Shown: positions 55,209 to 64,000 of the stretch, one piece after another
How positions within the stretch are numbered: position 1 is the stretch's first letter
Layout of the letters: the number at the start of each line of letters is the position of its first letter
Source of the DNA: Vibrio sp. ED004
Lineage (GTDB): Bacteria; Pseudomonadota; Gammaproteobacteria; Enterobacterales; Vibrionaceae
Assembly: GCF_023206395.1 (NCBI RefSeq)
Contig: NZ_CP066149.1
Coordinates: 1,054,001 to 1,118,000 of the forward strand
Length of the DNA: 64,000 nt
Reading direction: 5' to 3'
Position numbers and translations under genes: made by a program
The notes under the pieces: generated by a model
What the model saw: only the letters and a program-made list of their open reading frames with translations
What the model was told of the DNA's origin: nothing
The model's database searches: none

Positions 55209-56204
55209 ATGAGCAAAGATTTCGGTCAATTATTGGTAGAAGGTAAGAATGTCGTAAAAGACTTCCCAATAAGCAGTACCACTATTCAAACCCCAATGAT
55301 GCGTGCAATCAACGACGTGTCATTCAAGATGTACAAAAGCCGTGGTTTAGCGGTCGTTGGTGAATCGGGTTCAGGCAAATCAACAACAGCAAAAATGATC
55401 GCAAAGATGTACGCGCCTTCAGGCGGTACGATTGAATACAAAGGCCGCGATATCCAAGAGATCTCAAGCAGAAAAGATCTTATGCACTACCGTGAGGGTG
55501 TGCAGATGGTATGGCAAGACCCGTTTGGTTCACTCAACCCAACACACAATATCTTCCACCACATTGCTCGACCACTCCTGATCCACAAGAAGGTAACTCC
55601 GGGCAATAAGAGAGAACTAGAAGAACGCGTTTACGATCTTTTAGAGCAAGTGGGCCTGATCCCACCAAAAGAGACAGCGAAGAAGTACCCTCACCAACTG
55701 TCTGGCGGCCAGCGTCAACGTGTCAACCTAGCACGTAATATCGCGGTTGGTGCTGAGGTTGTTCTAGCGGATGAACCAACTTCAATGCTAGACGTTTCAA
55801 TTCGTGCTGGTGTTTTGAACCTGATGGAAGAGATGAAGTTCGAGAAGCAAATGTCTCTGCTTTACATCACTCACGACATCGCTACGGCTCGTTATATTGC
55901 TGAGGATCTTTCAGTGATGTACGTCGGCCATATGGTGGAATGGGGCGATACCGATGACGTTATTGCTAACCCTCAACACCCTTACACTCAACTATTGGTT
56001 TCTGCGGTTCCAGATCCTAAGAAATCGATCCACGAACAATTGGCAGGTAACAAAGGTGAGATTCCACTTTGGACTCCAGTATCCGCAGGTTGCCCGTTTG
56101 CAGGTCGTTGTACTCACGCAATGGACAAGTGTAAAGAGCAGCTGCCAGGTGTGACTCAATTAGCCGATAACCACTTTGTTCGTTGTTACCTACACGAAAG
56201 CTAA
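55209..56204 (+). CDS. Chitooligosaccharide ABC transporter ATPase 2 (DppF-like)
   Basis: The second ABC ATPase, 331 residues: Walker A GESGSGKST, signature LSGGQRQRVNLARN, Walker B VVLADEPTSMLDV and YITHDIATARY. The C-terminus has the same Cys-containing extension (GCPFAGRCTHAMDKC). It completes the four-gene transporter. A GGAG ribosome site precedes the ATG. Confidence 0.93.
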   Translation: MSKDFGQLLVEGKNVVKDFPISSTTIQTPMMRAINDVSFKMYKSRGLAVVGESGSGKSTTAKMIAKMYAPSGGTIEYKGRDIQEISSRKDLMHYREGVQMVWQDPFGSLNPTHNIFHHIARPLLIHKKVTPGNKRELEERVYDLLEQVGLIPPKETAKKYPHQLSGGQRQRVNLARNIAVGAEVVLADEPTSMLDVSIRAGVLNLMEEMKFEKQMSLLYITHDIATARYIAEDLSVMYVGHMVEWGDTDDVIANPQHPYTQLLVSAVPDPKKSIHEQLAGNKGEIPLWTPVSAGCPFAGRCTHAMDKCKEQLPGVTQLADNHFVRCYLHES

Positions 56205-56217
56205 ACATTAAGACTGA

Positions 56218-56239
56218 GTTAGGGTCTGCGGACCCTAAC
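56218..56239 (+). other. Intercistronic hairpin before the GH9 gene
   Basis: GTTAGGGTC / GACCCTAAC with loop TGCG and no T-run; it separates the transport genes from the enzyme genes. Confidence 0.5.
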
Positions 56240-56302
56240 TACTCATATCCAAACTAATTCAGGTACCTAGCCAAAAGAAACTAGGACCTTTGGAGAACAT
56301 TG

Positions 56303-58024
56303 ATGCTGTTATTGACCAACCATATTGGCTACGAATCTTCGGCTCCCAAGCAGGCGATCTTACAAACTAAAAAGGCTCGTTTATCGAGTACGACTGCACT
56401 TTTGGTGTGTGCAGACAACCACATTACCGTGGGCAACTTTGATGTTGTAAAACAAGGCCGCGTAGCAAACTGGCATCAAGGACAATTCTTCACAATCGAT
56501 TTCAGTTCATTTACCGAATCCGGCCGCTACTACATGCGCTTTGATAACCTACGCTCAGAAGTGTTTGAGATTGGCAGCAACCTATTAATGAACCACACCT
56601 TTTCTGATGTGCTTCATTACTTTAAGTCTCAACGTTGTGGCGGTACTTTTGACAAAAAAGATCGACAAGCACAAATTCTCGGCACCGACAGATACGTCGA
56701 TGTCCATGGTGGTTGGTACGATGCATCAGGTGATGTAAGTAAGTACTTTAGCCACCTGTCTTATGGCAACTACCTCAACCCGCAACAGATTCCTATGGTG
56801 GTTTGGAACATGCTTAAAAGCGTGCGCTTAACCAGCAACAATCCAGACTTCCCTAAATTCTCCATGACTCGCCTAACAGAAGAAGCGCTATTCGGTGCTG
56901 ATTTCTTGGTTCGTATGCAAGACGCGACTGGATACTTCTACATGACAGTATTCGACAAGTGGAGCAAAGATATCAACCAACGCGATATCTGCGCGTACGC
57001 CACTCAAGAAGGCCATAAATCAACAGATTTGCAAGCAGGGTATCGACAAGGTGCAGGTGTGGCAATTGCGGCACTCGCAGCGGCTTCTGAGCTTGAAGTT
57101 TCAGGCAGCTACTCTAGCCAAACCTATCTTGATACCGCAACCAAAGGTTACTGGCATCTTAAAGAGTACAACCTGCAATACCTAAACGATGGTGAAGAGA
57201 ACATCATTGATGAGTATTGCGCCCTACTCGCAGCCAATGAGCTGTACCGAGTAACACAAGACGAACAATACCTTTCAGAAGCAAGGACTTGGGCAACTCG
57301 TTTAATCTCTCGCCAACAGTCAGATGATTCATTTGAGCACTTCTGGTCAGCAAACTCTGATGGCTCTCGCCCATACTTTCATGCAGCTGAAGCCGGCCTT
57401 CCAGTAATAGCTCTATGTGAGTACATCGACAATGAAACCGATACAGAGCTGCAAGAACAAGCTCGCATTGTTGTTGAACAAGCGTGTCAGTTCGAAATCA
57501 ACATCACCGATAAAGTCACCAACCCATTTGGCTACCCAAGACAGTACGTTAAAAATGTTGATGGTGATAAGCGCGATGCTTTCTTCGTCGCTCAGAAGAA
57601 CGAAACAGGCTACTGGTGGCAAGGCGAGAACGCACGTCTTGGTTCAATCGCAACCATGGCGTACTTAGCTCAGCCACACATTCAAGACAGCGAACTTCAA
57701 AAGCGTTTAATCCAACTTTCACAGAACAGCCTAGATTGGATTTTAGGCCTCAATCCATACCACATGTGCATGCTTGATGGTCATGGTCATAACAACCCTG
57801 ACTACCTACCGCAACTTGGTTTTTTCAATGCAAAGGGCGGTATCTGTAACGGCATCACTGCAGGTTTTGAAGATGATCAAGACATTGCATTCAATCCACC
57901 AGCGCAAAAAGATGACATGCTCCAAAACTGGCGCTGGGGCGAGCAATGGATCCCTCACGGCGCTTGGTTCCTATTGGCAACCGCTGCGCAGTTCAATTTC
58001 TTAACACAGTGTAAGGAGCAATAA
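56303..58024 (+). CDS. GH9 family glycosidase, probable exo-beta-D-glucosaminidase
   Basis: A cytosolic enzyme of 573 residues without signal peptide. An N-terminal Ig-like domain (LLLTNHIGYESSAPKQAILQ) precedes the GH9 barrel, with the nucleophile region GGWYDASGDVSKYFSH and the C-terminal acid region around DQDIAFNPP. GH9 is mainly a cellulase family, but the ortholog in Photobacterium profundum was shown to be an exo-beta-D-glucosaminidase, which fits the chitobiose operon: it would process deacetylated (GlcN-containing) oligomers. A TTG one codon earlier is rejected; ATG at 56303 has GGAG upstream. The next gene starts 2 bases after the stop. Confidence 0.88.
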   Translation: MLLLTNHIGYESSAPKQAILQTKKARLSSTTALLVCADNHITVGNFDVVKQGRVANWHQGQFFTIDFSSFTESGRYYMRFDNLRSEVFEIGSNLLMNHTFSDVLHYFKSQRCGGTFDKKDRQAQILGTDRYVDVHGGWYDASGDVSKYFSHLSYGNYLNPQQIPMVVWNMLKSVRLTSNNPDFPKFSMTRLTEEALFGADFLVRMQDATGYFYMTVFDKWSKDINQRDICAYATQEGHKSTDLQAGYRQGAGVAIAALAAASELEVSGSYSSQTYLDTATKGYWHLKEYNLQYLNDGEENIIDEYCALLAANELYRVTQDEQYLSEARTWATRLISRQQSDDSFEHFWSANSDGSRPYFHAAEAGLPVIALCEYIDNETDTELQEQARIVVEQACQFEINITDKVTNPFGYPRQYVKNVDGDKRDAFFVAQKNETGYWWQGENARLGSIATMAYLAQPHIQDSELQKRLIQLSQNSLDWILGLNPYHMCMLDGHGHNNPDYLPQLGFFNAKGGICNGITAGFEDDQDIAFNPPAQKDDMLQNWRWGEQWIPHGAWFLLATAAQFNFLTQCKEQ

Positions 58025-58026
58025 TC

Positions 58027-58911
58027 ATGACTCTTTACTACGTAGGTATTGATGGTGGTGGCACTTCTTGTCGTGCGCGTATTCGTGATAACCAAGGCGC
58101 ACTCATTGGTGAAGCGAAAAGTGGCAGTGCCAACATCCTTTTGGGTGTTGATGTTGCGATGAGCTCAATTGTTGATGCGATTACTCAAGCGGCACAACAA
58201 GGGCAACTCGACTCAAATCATTTTTCCAATATGCATGTCGGCCTTGCACTGGCTGGCGCTGAGCAAAAATCGGTATGGTTCGATTTCATGGCTCAACCAC
58301 ACCCTTTCGCAAGTATGACGCTCAACACTGACGCTTACGGTGCTTGTATTGGTGCCCACAATGGCCAAAACGGCGCGATCATGATAGGTGGAACTGGCTC
58401 ATGCGGCATCTACCTACAAGATGGTGAGCAGCACGTGGTTGGCGGTCGTGAATTCCCAATTTCTGACCAAGGTGGCGGTGCTGTGATGGGCCTTCGCTTG
58501 ATTCAACAAGTTCTGCTTGCTGAAGATGGTATTCGCAACAAGACACCACTGACTCAACACGTGATGAACCACTTTGGCAATGATGTTGATGCCATCGTCG
58601 AATGGTCCAAAGGCGCTATTCCAAAAGACTACGGTCAATTCTCGCCAGTGATTTTTCAACTCGCTAACGAAGGCGATGAGCTAGCTATCGAGATGCTCAA
58701 GCAAACCGCAGCTGACATCGAAATGTTTGTGCTAGCACTTCATCGCAAAGGTGCGGACAAGGTATGCCTGATGGGCAGTATCGCTGAGCGCATTCTCAAC
58801 TGGCTATCACCACCAGTACAACAATGGATCGTTGAACCTCAATTTGACGCTATCGAAGGCGCATTGATGTTTGCCGGTAAACCACAACACAACTTGTATC
58901 AACAGGCTTAG
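58027..58911 (+). CDS. ATP-dependent N-acetylglucosamine kinase (BadF/BadG family)
   Basis: A sugar kinase of 294 residues of the ASKHA fold. The phosphate-1 motif is YYVGIDGGGTSCRARI, and the second glycine-rich motif is GAIMIGGTGSCGIYL. In Vibrio furnissii and V. cholerae the corresponding enzyme phosphorylates GlcNAc released in the cytosol to GlcNAc-6-P. It is tightly packed between the GH9 and GH20 genes, so it is part of the same transcript. Confidence 0.9.
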   Translation: MTLYYVGIDGGGTSCRARIRDNQGALIGEAKSGSANILLGVDVAMSSIVDAITQAAQQGQLDSNHFSNMHVGLALAGAEQKSVWFDFMAQPHPFASMTLNTDAYGACIGAHNGQNGAIMIGGTGSCGIYLQDGEQHVVGGREFPISDQGGGAVMGLRLIQQVLLAEDGIRNKTPLTQHVMNHFGNDVDAIVEWSKGAIPKDYGQFSPVIFQLANEGDELAIEMLKQTAADIEMFVLALHRKGADKVCLMGSIAERILNWLSPPVQQWIVEPQFDAIEGALMFAGKPQHNLYQQA

Positions 58912-58923
58912 CAGGGAAGTTAT

Positions 58924-60858
58924 ATGAATTATCGCATCGACTTAGCTGTTCTTTCTGAACAAAAAAATAACTGCCGATTTGGCCTTACGGTACATAACTT
59001 AAGTGATCTTGACGTAACAGATTGGTCACTGCATTTTGCGTTTGACCGATTCATCCTTCAGGAGAGTCTGTCGCAAGGCGAGCTAACTCAAGTTGGCAGC
59101 TTTTGTTCGTTCAAACCAAGTTCGTCAGTGTTAGAAGCGAACAACCATTACTACCTTGAATTCAGCATTCAAAGCGCCCCATTTCGCTTCTATTCTGATG
59201 GCCTTAATGATGCATTTATCCAATCACATCATGATGGAGAAACATCGGTACTGCCTGTCGCGATATCACCGATTTTTTTGGCTTCGCCATACCGTGAACG
59301 CAATCAGATACCTGAAGTGAACGCTGCTGAGGTGGCATTAATTCCTCAGTCGAACCAGATCGAACTTAAGCAAGGTAGCTTCGCGTTAAATAGTAAATGC
59401 AAGATTGAGGTTCAATCTCACCTTGCAGATAAAGCCGTCACTTGGCTAAAACAAGAATTACTCTCAACCTTTGAACTGTCGATTTCGAATCTGCTTCCAG
59501 CAGAAAAAAGCGGCAACATTCTGTTTCGCAGTAACCCGACTTTAGACGAAGCCGAATACAAACTCCTCATTATTGAACAACAGATAATTGTTGAATCAGG
59601 CAGCCAATCTGGTTTCACACACGCCGTGGCAAGTCTGATTCAATTGGTTCAACAACAGGATGCCGAAAGCTTCTCTGTGCCATGCTGCAAAATCGCCGAC
59701 CAACCACGCTTCAAATACCGTGGCATGATGTTGGACTGCGCTCGTCACTTCCATTCAGTGGAGCAAGTGAAGCGCTTAATCAACCAATTAGCGCACTACA
59801 AGTTCAACGTTTTTCATTGGCACCTAACCGATGATGAAGGTTGGAGAATCGAGATAAAGAGACTACCTCAACTCACTGAAATCGGTGCTTGGCGTGGTCC
59901 TGATCATGCATTGGAACCGCAATATACCCATATTGCAGAAAACTATGGCGGCTTCTACACACAGCAACAGATTCGTGAAGTCATTGAATACGCAGAACAG
60001 CGCAGCATCACGGTTATCCCTGAGATCGATATCCCGGGACACTGCCGCGCCGCGATCAAATCACTGCCTGAGATGTTGGTAGAGCAAGCTGACACCACTC
60101 AATACAAGAGTATTCAGCACTACAACGACAATGTGCTAAACCCAGGCTTGCCAGGCACTTACCAATTCTTAGATGCGGTTATTGAAGAAGTTGCAGAGCT
60201 ATTCCCTAGCGAATTGATTCACATGGGCGCAGACGAAGTACCACCGGGCGTGTGGACTAACAGCCCTGCCGCTCAAGCGCTAATGAAAGAGCATCAGTAC
60301 CAAGACAGCAAAGACTTGCAAGGTCACCTATTCCGCTATGCCGAGAACAAACTTAAGCAACTCGGCAAGCGCATGGTCGGCTGGGAAGAAGCACAGCACG
60401 GCGACAAGGTGAGCAAAGAGACCATCATCTACTCGTGGCTCAGCGAAGAGGCCGCTGTGAACTGTGCACGCCAAGGCTTTGATGTGGTACTGCAACCTGC
60501 ACAATTTACCTATCTCGACATGACCCAAGATTATGCACCGGAAGAGCCGGGCGTAGATTGGGCTGCCGTTATCCCATTAGAACAAGCTTATACCTACGAA
60601 GCGCTTGCTGAGATATCCGACAACGACCCAATTCGTAAGCGGATCCGCGGAATTCAGTGTGCTTTATGGTGTGAGATCGTCACCAACCAAAAGCGTATGG
60701 ATTACATGGTATTTCCAAGAATTAGCGCTTTAGCTGAAGGATGTTGGACACATAAAAACAACCGAAACTGGCTAGATTACCTATCTCGCCTAAAGGGTCA
60801 CTTGCCACTACTCGACAGGCTCAATGTTGATTATCGCAACCCTTGGAAAGCTGAATAA
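58924..60858 (+). CDS. GH20 exo-beta-N-acetylhexosaminidase
   Basis: A cytosolic hexosaminidase of 644 residues without signal peptide. An N-terminal carbohydrate-binding-like domain (DVTDWSLHFAF) is followed by the GH20b domain (FTHAVASLIQLVQ) and the catalytic barrel with the D437-E438 pair in HMGADEVPPGVW. It removes terminal GlcNAc from chitooligosaccharides by substrate-assisted catalysis. Its start lies 13 bases after the kinase stop. It complements the phosphorylase encoded next. Confidence 0.93.
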   Translation: MNYRIDLAVLSEQKNNCRFGLTVHNLSDLDVTDWSLHFAFDRFILQESLSQGELTQVGSFCSFKPSSSVLEANNHYYLEFSIQSAPFRFYSDGLNDAFIQSHHDGETSVLPVAISPIFLASPYRERNQIPEVNAAEVALIPQSNQIELKQGSFALNSKCKIEVQSHLADKAVTWLKQELLSTFELSISNLLPAEKSGNILFRSNPTLDEAEYKLLIIEQQIIVESGSQSGFTHAVASLIQLVQQQDAESFSVPCCKIADQPRFKYRGMMLDCARHFHSVEQVKRLINQLAHYKFNVFHWHLTDDEGWRIEIKRLPQLTEIGAWRGPDHALEPQYTHIAENYGGFYTQQQIREVIEYAEQRSITVIPEIDIPGHCRAAIKSLPEMLVEQADTTQYKSIQHYNDNVLNPGLPGTYQFLDAVIEEVAELFPSELIHMGADEVPPGVWTNSPAAQALMKEHQYQDSKDLQGHLFRYAENKLKQLGKRMVGWEEAQHGDKVSKETIIYSWLSEEAAVNCARQGFDVVLQPAQFTYLDMTQDYAPEEPGVDWAAVIPLEQAYTYEALAEISDNDPIRKRIRGIQCALWCEIVTNQKRMDYMVFPRISALAEGCWTHKNNRNWLDYLSRLKGHLPLLDRLNVDYRNPWKAE

Positions 60859-60985
60859 AACAAAACCACAGCACACTCACATCAAGTGATTGCTGACTCA
60901 AATTAAGGTGCTCAGTCTAATAAAACTCAGCATCACTATTTAAAAATTAGCTGCATAGATGCAGTTTGTTAAAAAGGAAATGACA

Positions 60986-63391
60986 ATGAAATACGGCTAT
61001 TTCGATAACGACAATCGCGAATACGTCATCACTCGCCCTGATGTACCAGCACCTTGGACCAACTACCTAGGTACTGAAAAGTTTTGTACCGTGATTTCGC
61101 ACAATGCGGGCGGTTACTCGTTCTACAATTCTCCGGAATACAACCGTGTTAGTAAATTCCGTCCAAACGGCACCTTTGACCGCCCAGGACACTATGTTTA
61201 CCTGCGTGATGATGAGACAGGTGATTACTGGTCTATCTCTTGGCAGCCTGTGGCAAAAAGTCTAGATGAAGCGAATTACGAAGTTCGTCACGGCCTGTCA
61301 TATTCAAAGTTCAAGTGTGAATACAGCGGCATTACCGCGACCAAAACACTATTCGTACCTAAAGGCGAAGATGCAGAAGTTTGGGACGTTGTCCTAAAGA
61401 ACAACACTGATAAGCCTCGTACTATCAGCACATTCTCATTTGTTGAGTTCTCGTTCAGTCACATCCAATCGGATAACCAGAATCACCAGATGTCTTTGTA
61501 CTCAGCAGGCACGTCTTACCAAGAAGGTGTATTAGAGTACGACCTGTACTACAACACTAACGACTTTGAAGGCTTCTACTACCTAGCGTCAACCTTCTCA
61601 CCAGACAGCTACGACGGTCAACGTGACAACTTCCTAGGCATGTACCGTGATGAAGCTAACCCAATTGCAGTTGAAAACGGTAAATGTTCGAACAGCGCTC
61701 AAACCTGTTACAACCACTGTGGCTCTCTACACAAGCAATTTACGATTCAACCGGGTGAAGAAGTTCGCTTTGCATATGTACTAGGTATCGGTAAAGGCAA
61801 TGGTGAACGCCTACGTGAAAAATACCAAGACACAGCAAACGTAGATGCGGCGTTCCAAGGCATCAAAGATCACTGGGACGAGCGTTGCAACAAATTCCAA
61901 GTTAAGTCTCCAAACGAAGGCTTAGACACCATGATCAACACATGGACGCTATACCAAGCGGAAACCTGTGTGGTTTGGTCACGCTTTGCATCATTCATCG
62001 AAGTTGGCGGTCGTACCGGCCTTGGTTACCGTGATACGGCGCAAGATGCTATCTCAGTACCTCATGCCAACCCAAAAATGACCAAGAAGCGTATTATCGA
62101 CCTGCTTCGCGGCCAAGTGAAAGCGGGCTACGGTCTACACTTGTTCGATCCTGACTGGTTCGATCCAGAGAAAGCTGACGTTGAACCTTCAAAATCACCA
62201 ACGGTTGTTCCAACGCCGTCAGATGACGACAAGATCCACGGCATTGACGACACTTGTTCTGATGATCACTTGTGGATCGTACCAACCATCATCAAATACG
62301 TGATGGAAACTGGTGAGCACGACTTCTTTGATGAAGTAATTCCATACGCAGACGGCGGCGAAGCGACTGTTTACGAACACATGAAAGCGGCACTGAACTT
62401 CTCTGCTGAATACGTAGGTCAAACCGGTATCTGTAAAGGTCTACGTGCTGACTGGAATGACTGTTTGAACCTAGGTGGCGGTGAATCTTCAATGGTTTCA
62501 TTCCTACACTTCTGGGCTCTGCAAGAGTTCTTAGACCTGGCTAAGTTCCGCAATAACGATGCTGATGTTACTAAATACACTGAAATGGCAGCGAACGTTC
62601 GTGAAGCGTGTGAAACACACCTTTGGGATGACGAAGGCGGCTGGTACATCCGTGGTCTAACAAAGAATGGCGACAAGATCGGTACAGCTCAGCAAACTGA
62701 AGGTCGTGTACACCTTGAGTCAAACACACTAGCAGTTCTGTCTGGTGCTGTTTCTCAAGAGCGCGGAGAGAAAGCGATGGACGCAGTTGATGAGAACCTA
62801 TTCTCTGAATACGGCCTACACCTAAACTCTCCATCGTTCGCTACACCAAACGATGACATCGGCTTCGTAACTCGCGTGTACCAAGGCGTAAAAGAGAATG
62901 GCGCTATCTTCTCTCACCCGAACCCATGGGCTTGGGTAGCAGAAGCGAAACTTGGCCGTGGCGACCGTGCGATGAAATTCTACGATGCACTTAACCCGTA
63001 CAACCAAAACGACATGATTGAAACACGTTACGCAGAACCATACTCGTACGTGCAGTTCATCATGGGTAAAGACCACCAAGACCACGGCCGTGCAAACCAC
63101 CCATGGTTAACAGGTACTTCTGGTTGGGCTTACTTTGCGGTAACCAACTTCATTCTTGGTGTTCGAACAGGCTTCGAAGGCTTAACTGTCGATCCTTGTA
63201 TTCCGACGGATTGGCCAGAATTCGAAGTTACTCGTCAATGGCGCGGTGCGACTTACAACATCACAGTGCAAAACCCGAATGCAGTAAGCAAAGGCGTTGC
63301 TTCTATCACTATCAACGGTGAGTCAGTTGAAGGTGCAATTCCAGTACAAGCAGAAGGCAGCGTGAACGATGTTGTCGTTGTTCTAGGCTAG
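60986..63391 (+). CDS. chbP: N,N'-diacetylchitobiose phosphorylase (GH94)
   Basis: This enzyme phosphorolyses (GlcNAc)2 to GlcNAc-1-phosphate and GlcNAc, saving one ATP. From the ATG at 60986, which has AAAGGAAA upstream, the protein has 801 residues, the length of the Vibrio proteolyticus enzyme. The general-acid aspartate is D492 in GLRADWNDCLNLGGG. An in-frame codon at 60959 would add nine residues that overlap the ribosome site. GlcNAc-1-P is the substrate of the mutase encoded next. Confidence 0.95.
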   Translation: MKYGYFDNDNREYVITRPDVPAPWTNYLGTEKFCTVISHNAGGYSFYNSPEYNRVSKFRPNGTFDRPGHYVYLRDDETGDYWSISWQPVAKSLDEANYEVRHGLSYSKFKCEYSGITATKTLFVPKGEDAEVWDVVLKNNTDKPRTISTFSFVEFSFSHIQSDNQNHQMSLYSAGTSYQEGVLEYDLYYNTNDFEGFYYLASTFSPDSYDGQRDNFLGMYRDEANPIAVENGKCSNSAQTCYNHCGSLHKQFTIQPGEEVRFAYVLGIGKGNGERLREKYQDTANVDAAFQGIKDHWDERCNKFQVKSPNEGLDTMINTWTLYQAETCVVWSRFASFIEVGGRTGLGYRDTAQDAISVPHANPKMTKKRIIDLLRGQVKAGYGLHLFDPDWFDPEKADVEPSKSPTVVPTPSDDDKIHGIDDTCSDDHLWIVPTIIKYVMETGEHDFFDEVIPYADGGEATVYEHMKAALNFSAEYVGQTGICKGLRADWNDCLNLGGGESSMVSFLHFWALQEFLDLAKFRNNDADVTKYTEMAANVREACETHLWDDEGGWYIRGLTKNGDKIGTAQQTEGRVHLESNTLAVLSGAVSQERGEKAMDAVDENLFSEYGLHLNSPSFATPNDDIGFVTRVYQGVKENGAIFSHPNPWAWVAEAKLGRGDRAMKFYDALNPYNQNDMIETRYAEPYSYVQFIMGKDHQDHGRANHPWLTGTSGWAYFAVTNFILGVRTGFEGLTVDPCIPTDWPEFEVTRQWRGATYNITVQNPNAVSKGVASITINGESVEGAIPVQAEGSVNDVVVVLG

Positions 63392-63413
63392 TCACTCAAT
63401 TTAACGAACAGCT

Positions 63414-63446
63414 CTTGTCTCAAGTCTTTACAGGCTTGAGACAATG
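63414..63446 (+). other. Intercistronic hairpin before the mutase gene
   Basis: TTGTCTCAAG / CTTGAGACAA with a 10-base loop and no T-run; it lies between the phosphorylase and mutase genes and looks like a processing or stability element. Confidence 0.5.
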
Positions 63447-63465
63447 AGACTAAAAGGATTTTCTA

Positions 63466-64000
63466 ATGATTAAATTTGGTACAGGTGGCTGGCGCGCTTT
63501 AATTGGTGAAGAGTTCACGAGAGAAAATGTTCGTCTTGTAGCGCAAGCACTCGCAAACATCATCAACAATGAAAATGCAGCCAAAAACGGATTTGTGATC
63601 GGCTATGACCGTCGCTTCCTTTCAGATAAAGCCGCATGTTGGTTTGCTGAAGTATTAACGGCTAACAACATCAAAGTGAGCTTCATCGATAAGTTCGTTC
63701 CAACTCCTATCGTGATGTTCCAAGCGAAAGAGATGGGCTGCACCTACTCGGCATGTATTACCGCTTCTCACAATCCAGCGGACTACAACGGCATTAAAAT
63801 CTTCATTGAAGGTGGCCGTGATGCTGATGAGATCATCACCGAGAAGATCGAACAGCAAATCGCAACCTTAACCAACGAAGATGTTATTCGTGTCGATTTC
63901 GAGCAAGCGTTGAATGACAAAGAGATCGAAATCATTAACCCGATGAACGCCTTTGTTGATTCCATCATTAATGCCATCGATATTGAATCGATTAAGAAAG
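63466..64000 (+). CDS. Phosphohexomutase, probable GlcNAc-1-P/GlcNAc-6-P mutase (5' part only)
   Basis: The gene runs off the window; 178 codons are visible. It starts MIKFGTGGWRALIGEEF and carries the phosphoserine motif YSACITASHNPADYNGIKIF, which marks the alpha-D-phosphohexomutase family. Position at the end of the chitobiose operon predicts conversion of GlcNAc-1-phosphate to GlcNAc-6-phosphate. An AAAGGA ribosome site precedes the ATG. Confidence 0.88.
   Translation, partial: MIKFGTGGWRALIGEEFTRENVRLVAQALANIINNENAAKNGFVIGYDRRFLSDKAACWFAEVLTANNIKVSFIDKFVPTPIVMFQAKEMGCTYSACITASHNPADYNGIKIFIEGGRDADEIITEKIEQQIATLTNEDVIRVDFEQALNDKEIEIINPMNAFVDSIINAIDIESIKK

Overview
The window is a chromosomal segment of a Vibrio. 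The evidence is an OmpU-type porin next to greA/yhbY/rlmE/ftsH, a RocS-type c-di-GMP protein embedded in the ubiT-ubiU-ubiV locus, a ChiS hybrid kinase beside a complete chitobiose-utilisation operon, and gene order recalled from V. cholerae chromosome 1 (about VC0611 to VC0657). Moderate G+C and protein sequences close to but not identical with V. cholerae fit a marine species, perhaps of the Splendidus group; the species cannot be fixed by eye.

Layout. 1-3.9 kb (minus strand): prfC, rimI, holD, a YhbS-type acetyltransferase and ubiT. 4.1-8.3 kb (plus): rocS, ubiU, ubiV; ubiT and ubiU each have an FNR-like site exactly 41.5 bp upstream of the start predicted from a good -10 box. 8.4-10.2 kb: a MATE exporter and its MarR regulator, each with the same inverted-repeat operator. 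10.3-11.75 kb: an IS3-family element inserted in the loop of the nlpI terminator and carrying a 1-bp deletion in its transposase. 11.8-22.8 kb (minus): nlpI, pnp, rpsO, truB, rbfA, infB, nusA, rimP, tRNA-fMet, tRNA-Leu and secG, the classic translation/transcription/RNA-decay cluster. 23-28 kb (minus): glmM, folP, ftsH, rlmE. 28-32.2 kb: yhbY, greA, ompU, dacB. 32.2-34 kb: an IS200-type element, then an MgtE-like magnesium transporter with an unusual 5' region (14-codon leader ORF, terminator-like hairpin, four tandem repeats). 34-41 kb: tyrS, an M23 endopeptidase, an RND pump and its adaptor. 41-46 kb: erpA, hemL, an unlisted 41-residue Cys-rich membrane microprotein, a PerM-family protein and rsmC. 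46-64 kb (plus): chiS and the chitobiose operon.

The last 18 kb act as one system. ChiS senses chitin oligosaccharides through the periplasmic binding protein encoded next to it. That protein and a four-gene ABC transporter import chitobiose and related oligosaccharides. Signal-less cytosolic GH9, GH20 and GH94 enzymes split them hydrolytically or phosphorolytically, and a GlcNAc kinase and a sugar-phosphate mutase (cut by the window end) feed the products to amino-sugar metabolism. The 710-bp gap between chiS and the binding-protein gene holds a SlmA-like site, a CRP-like site, two direct-repeat boxes 30 bp apart that are candidates for ChiS binding, and a long structured leader.

No CRISPR array, prophage, integron or obvious defence island was seen. 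The novelty candidates are regulatory and small: the mgtE leader, the Cys-rich microprotein, FNR control of both ubiquinone units, terminators placed just upstream of prfC and rimP, and the terminator-loop IS insertion.
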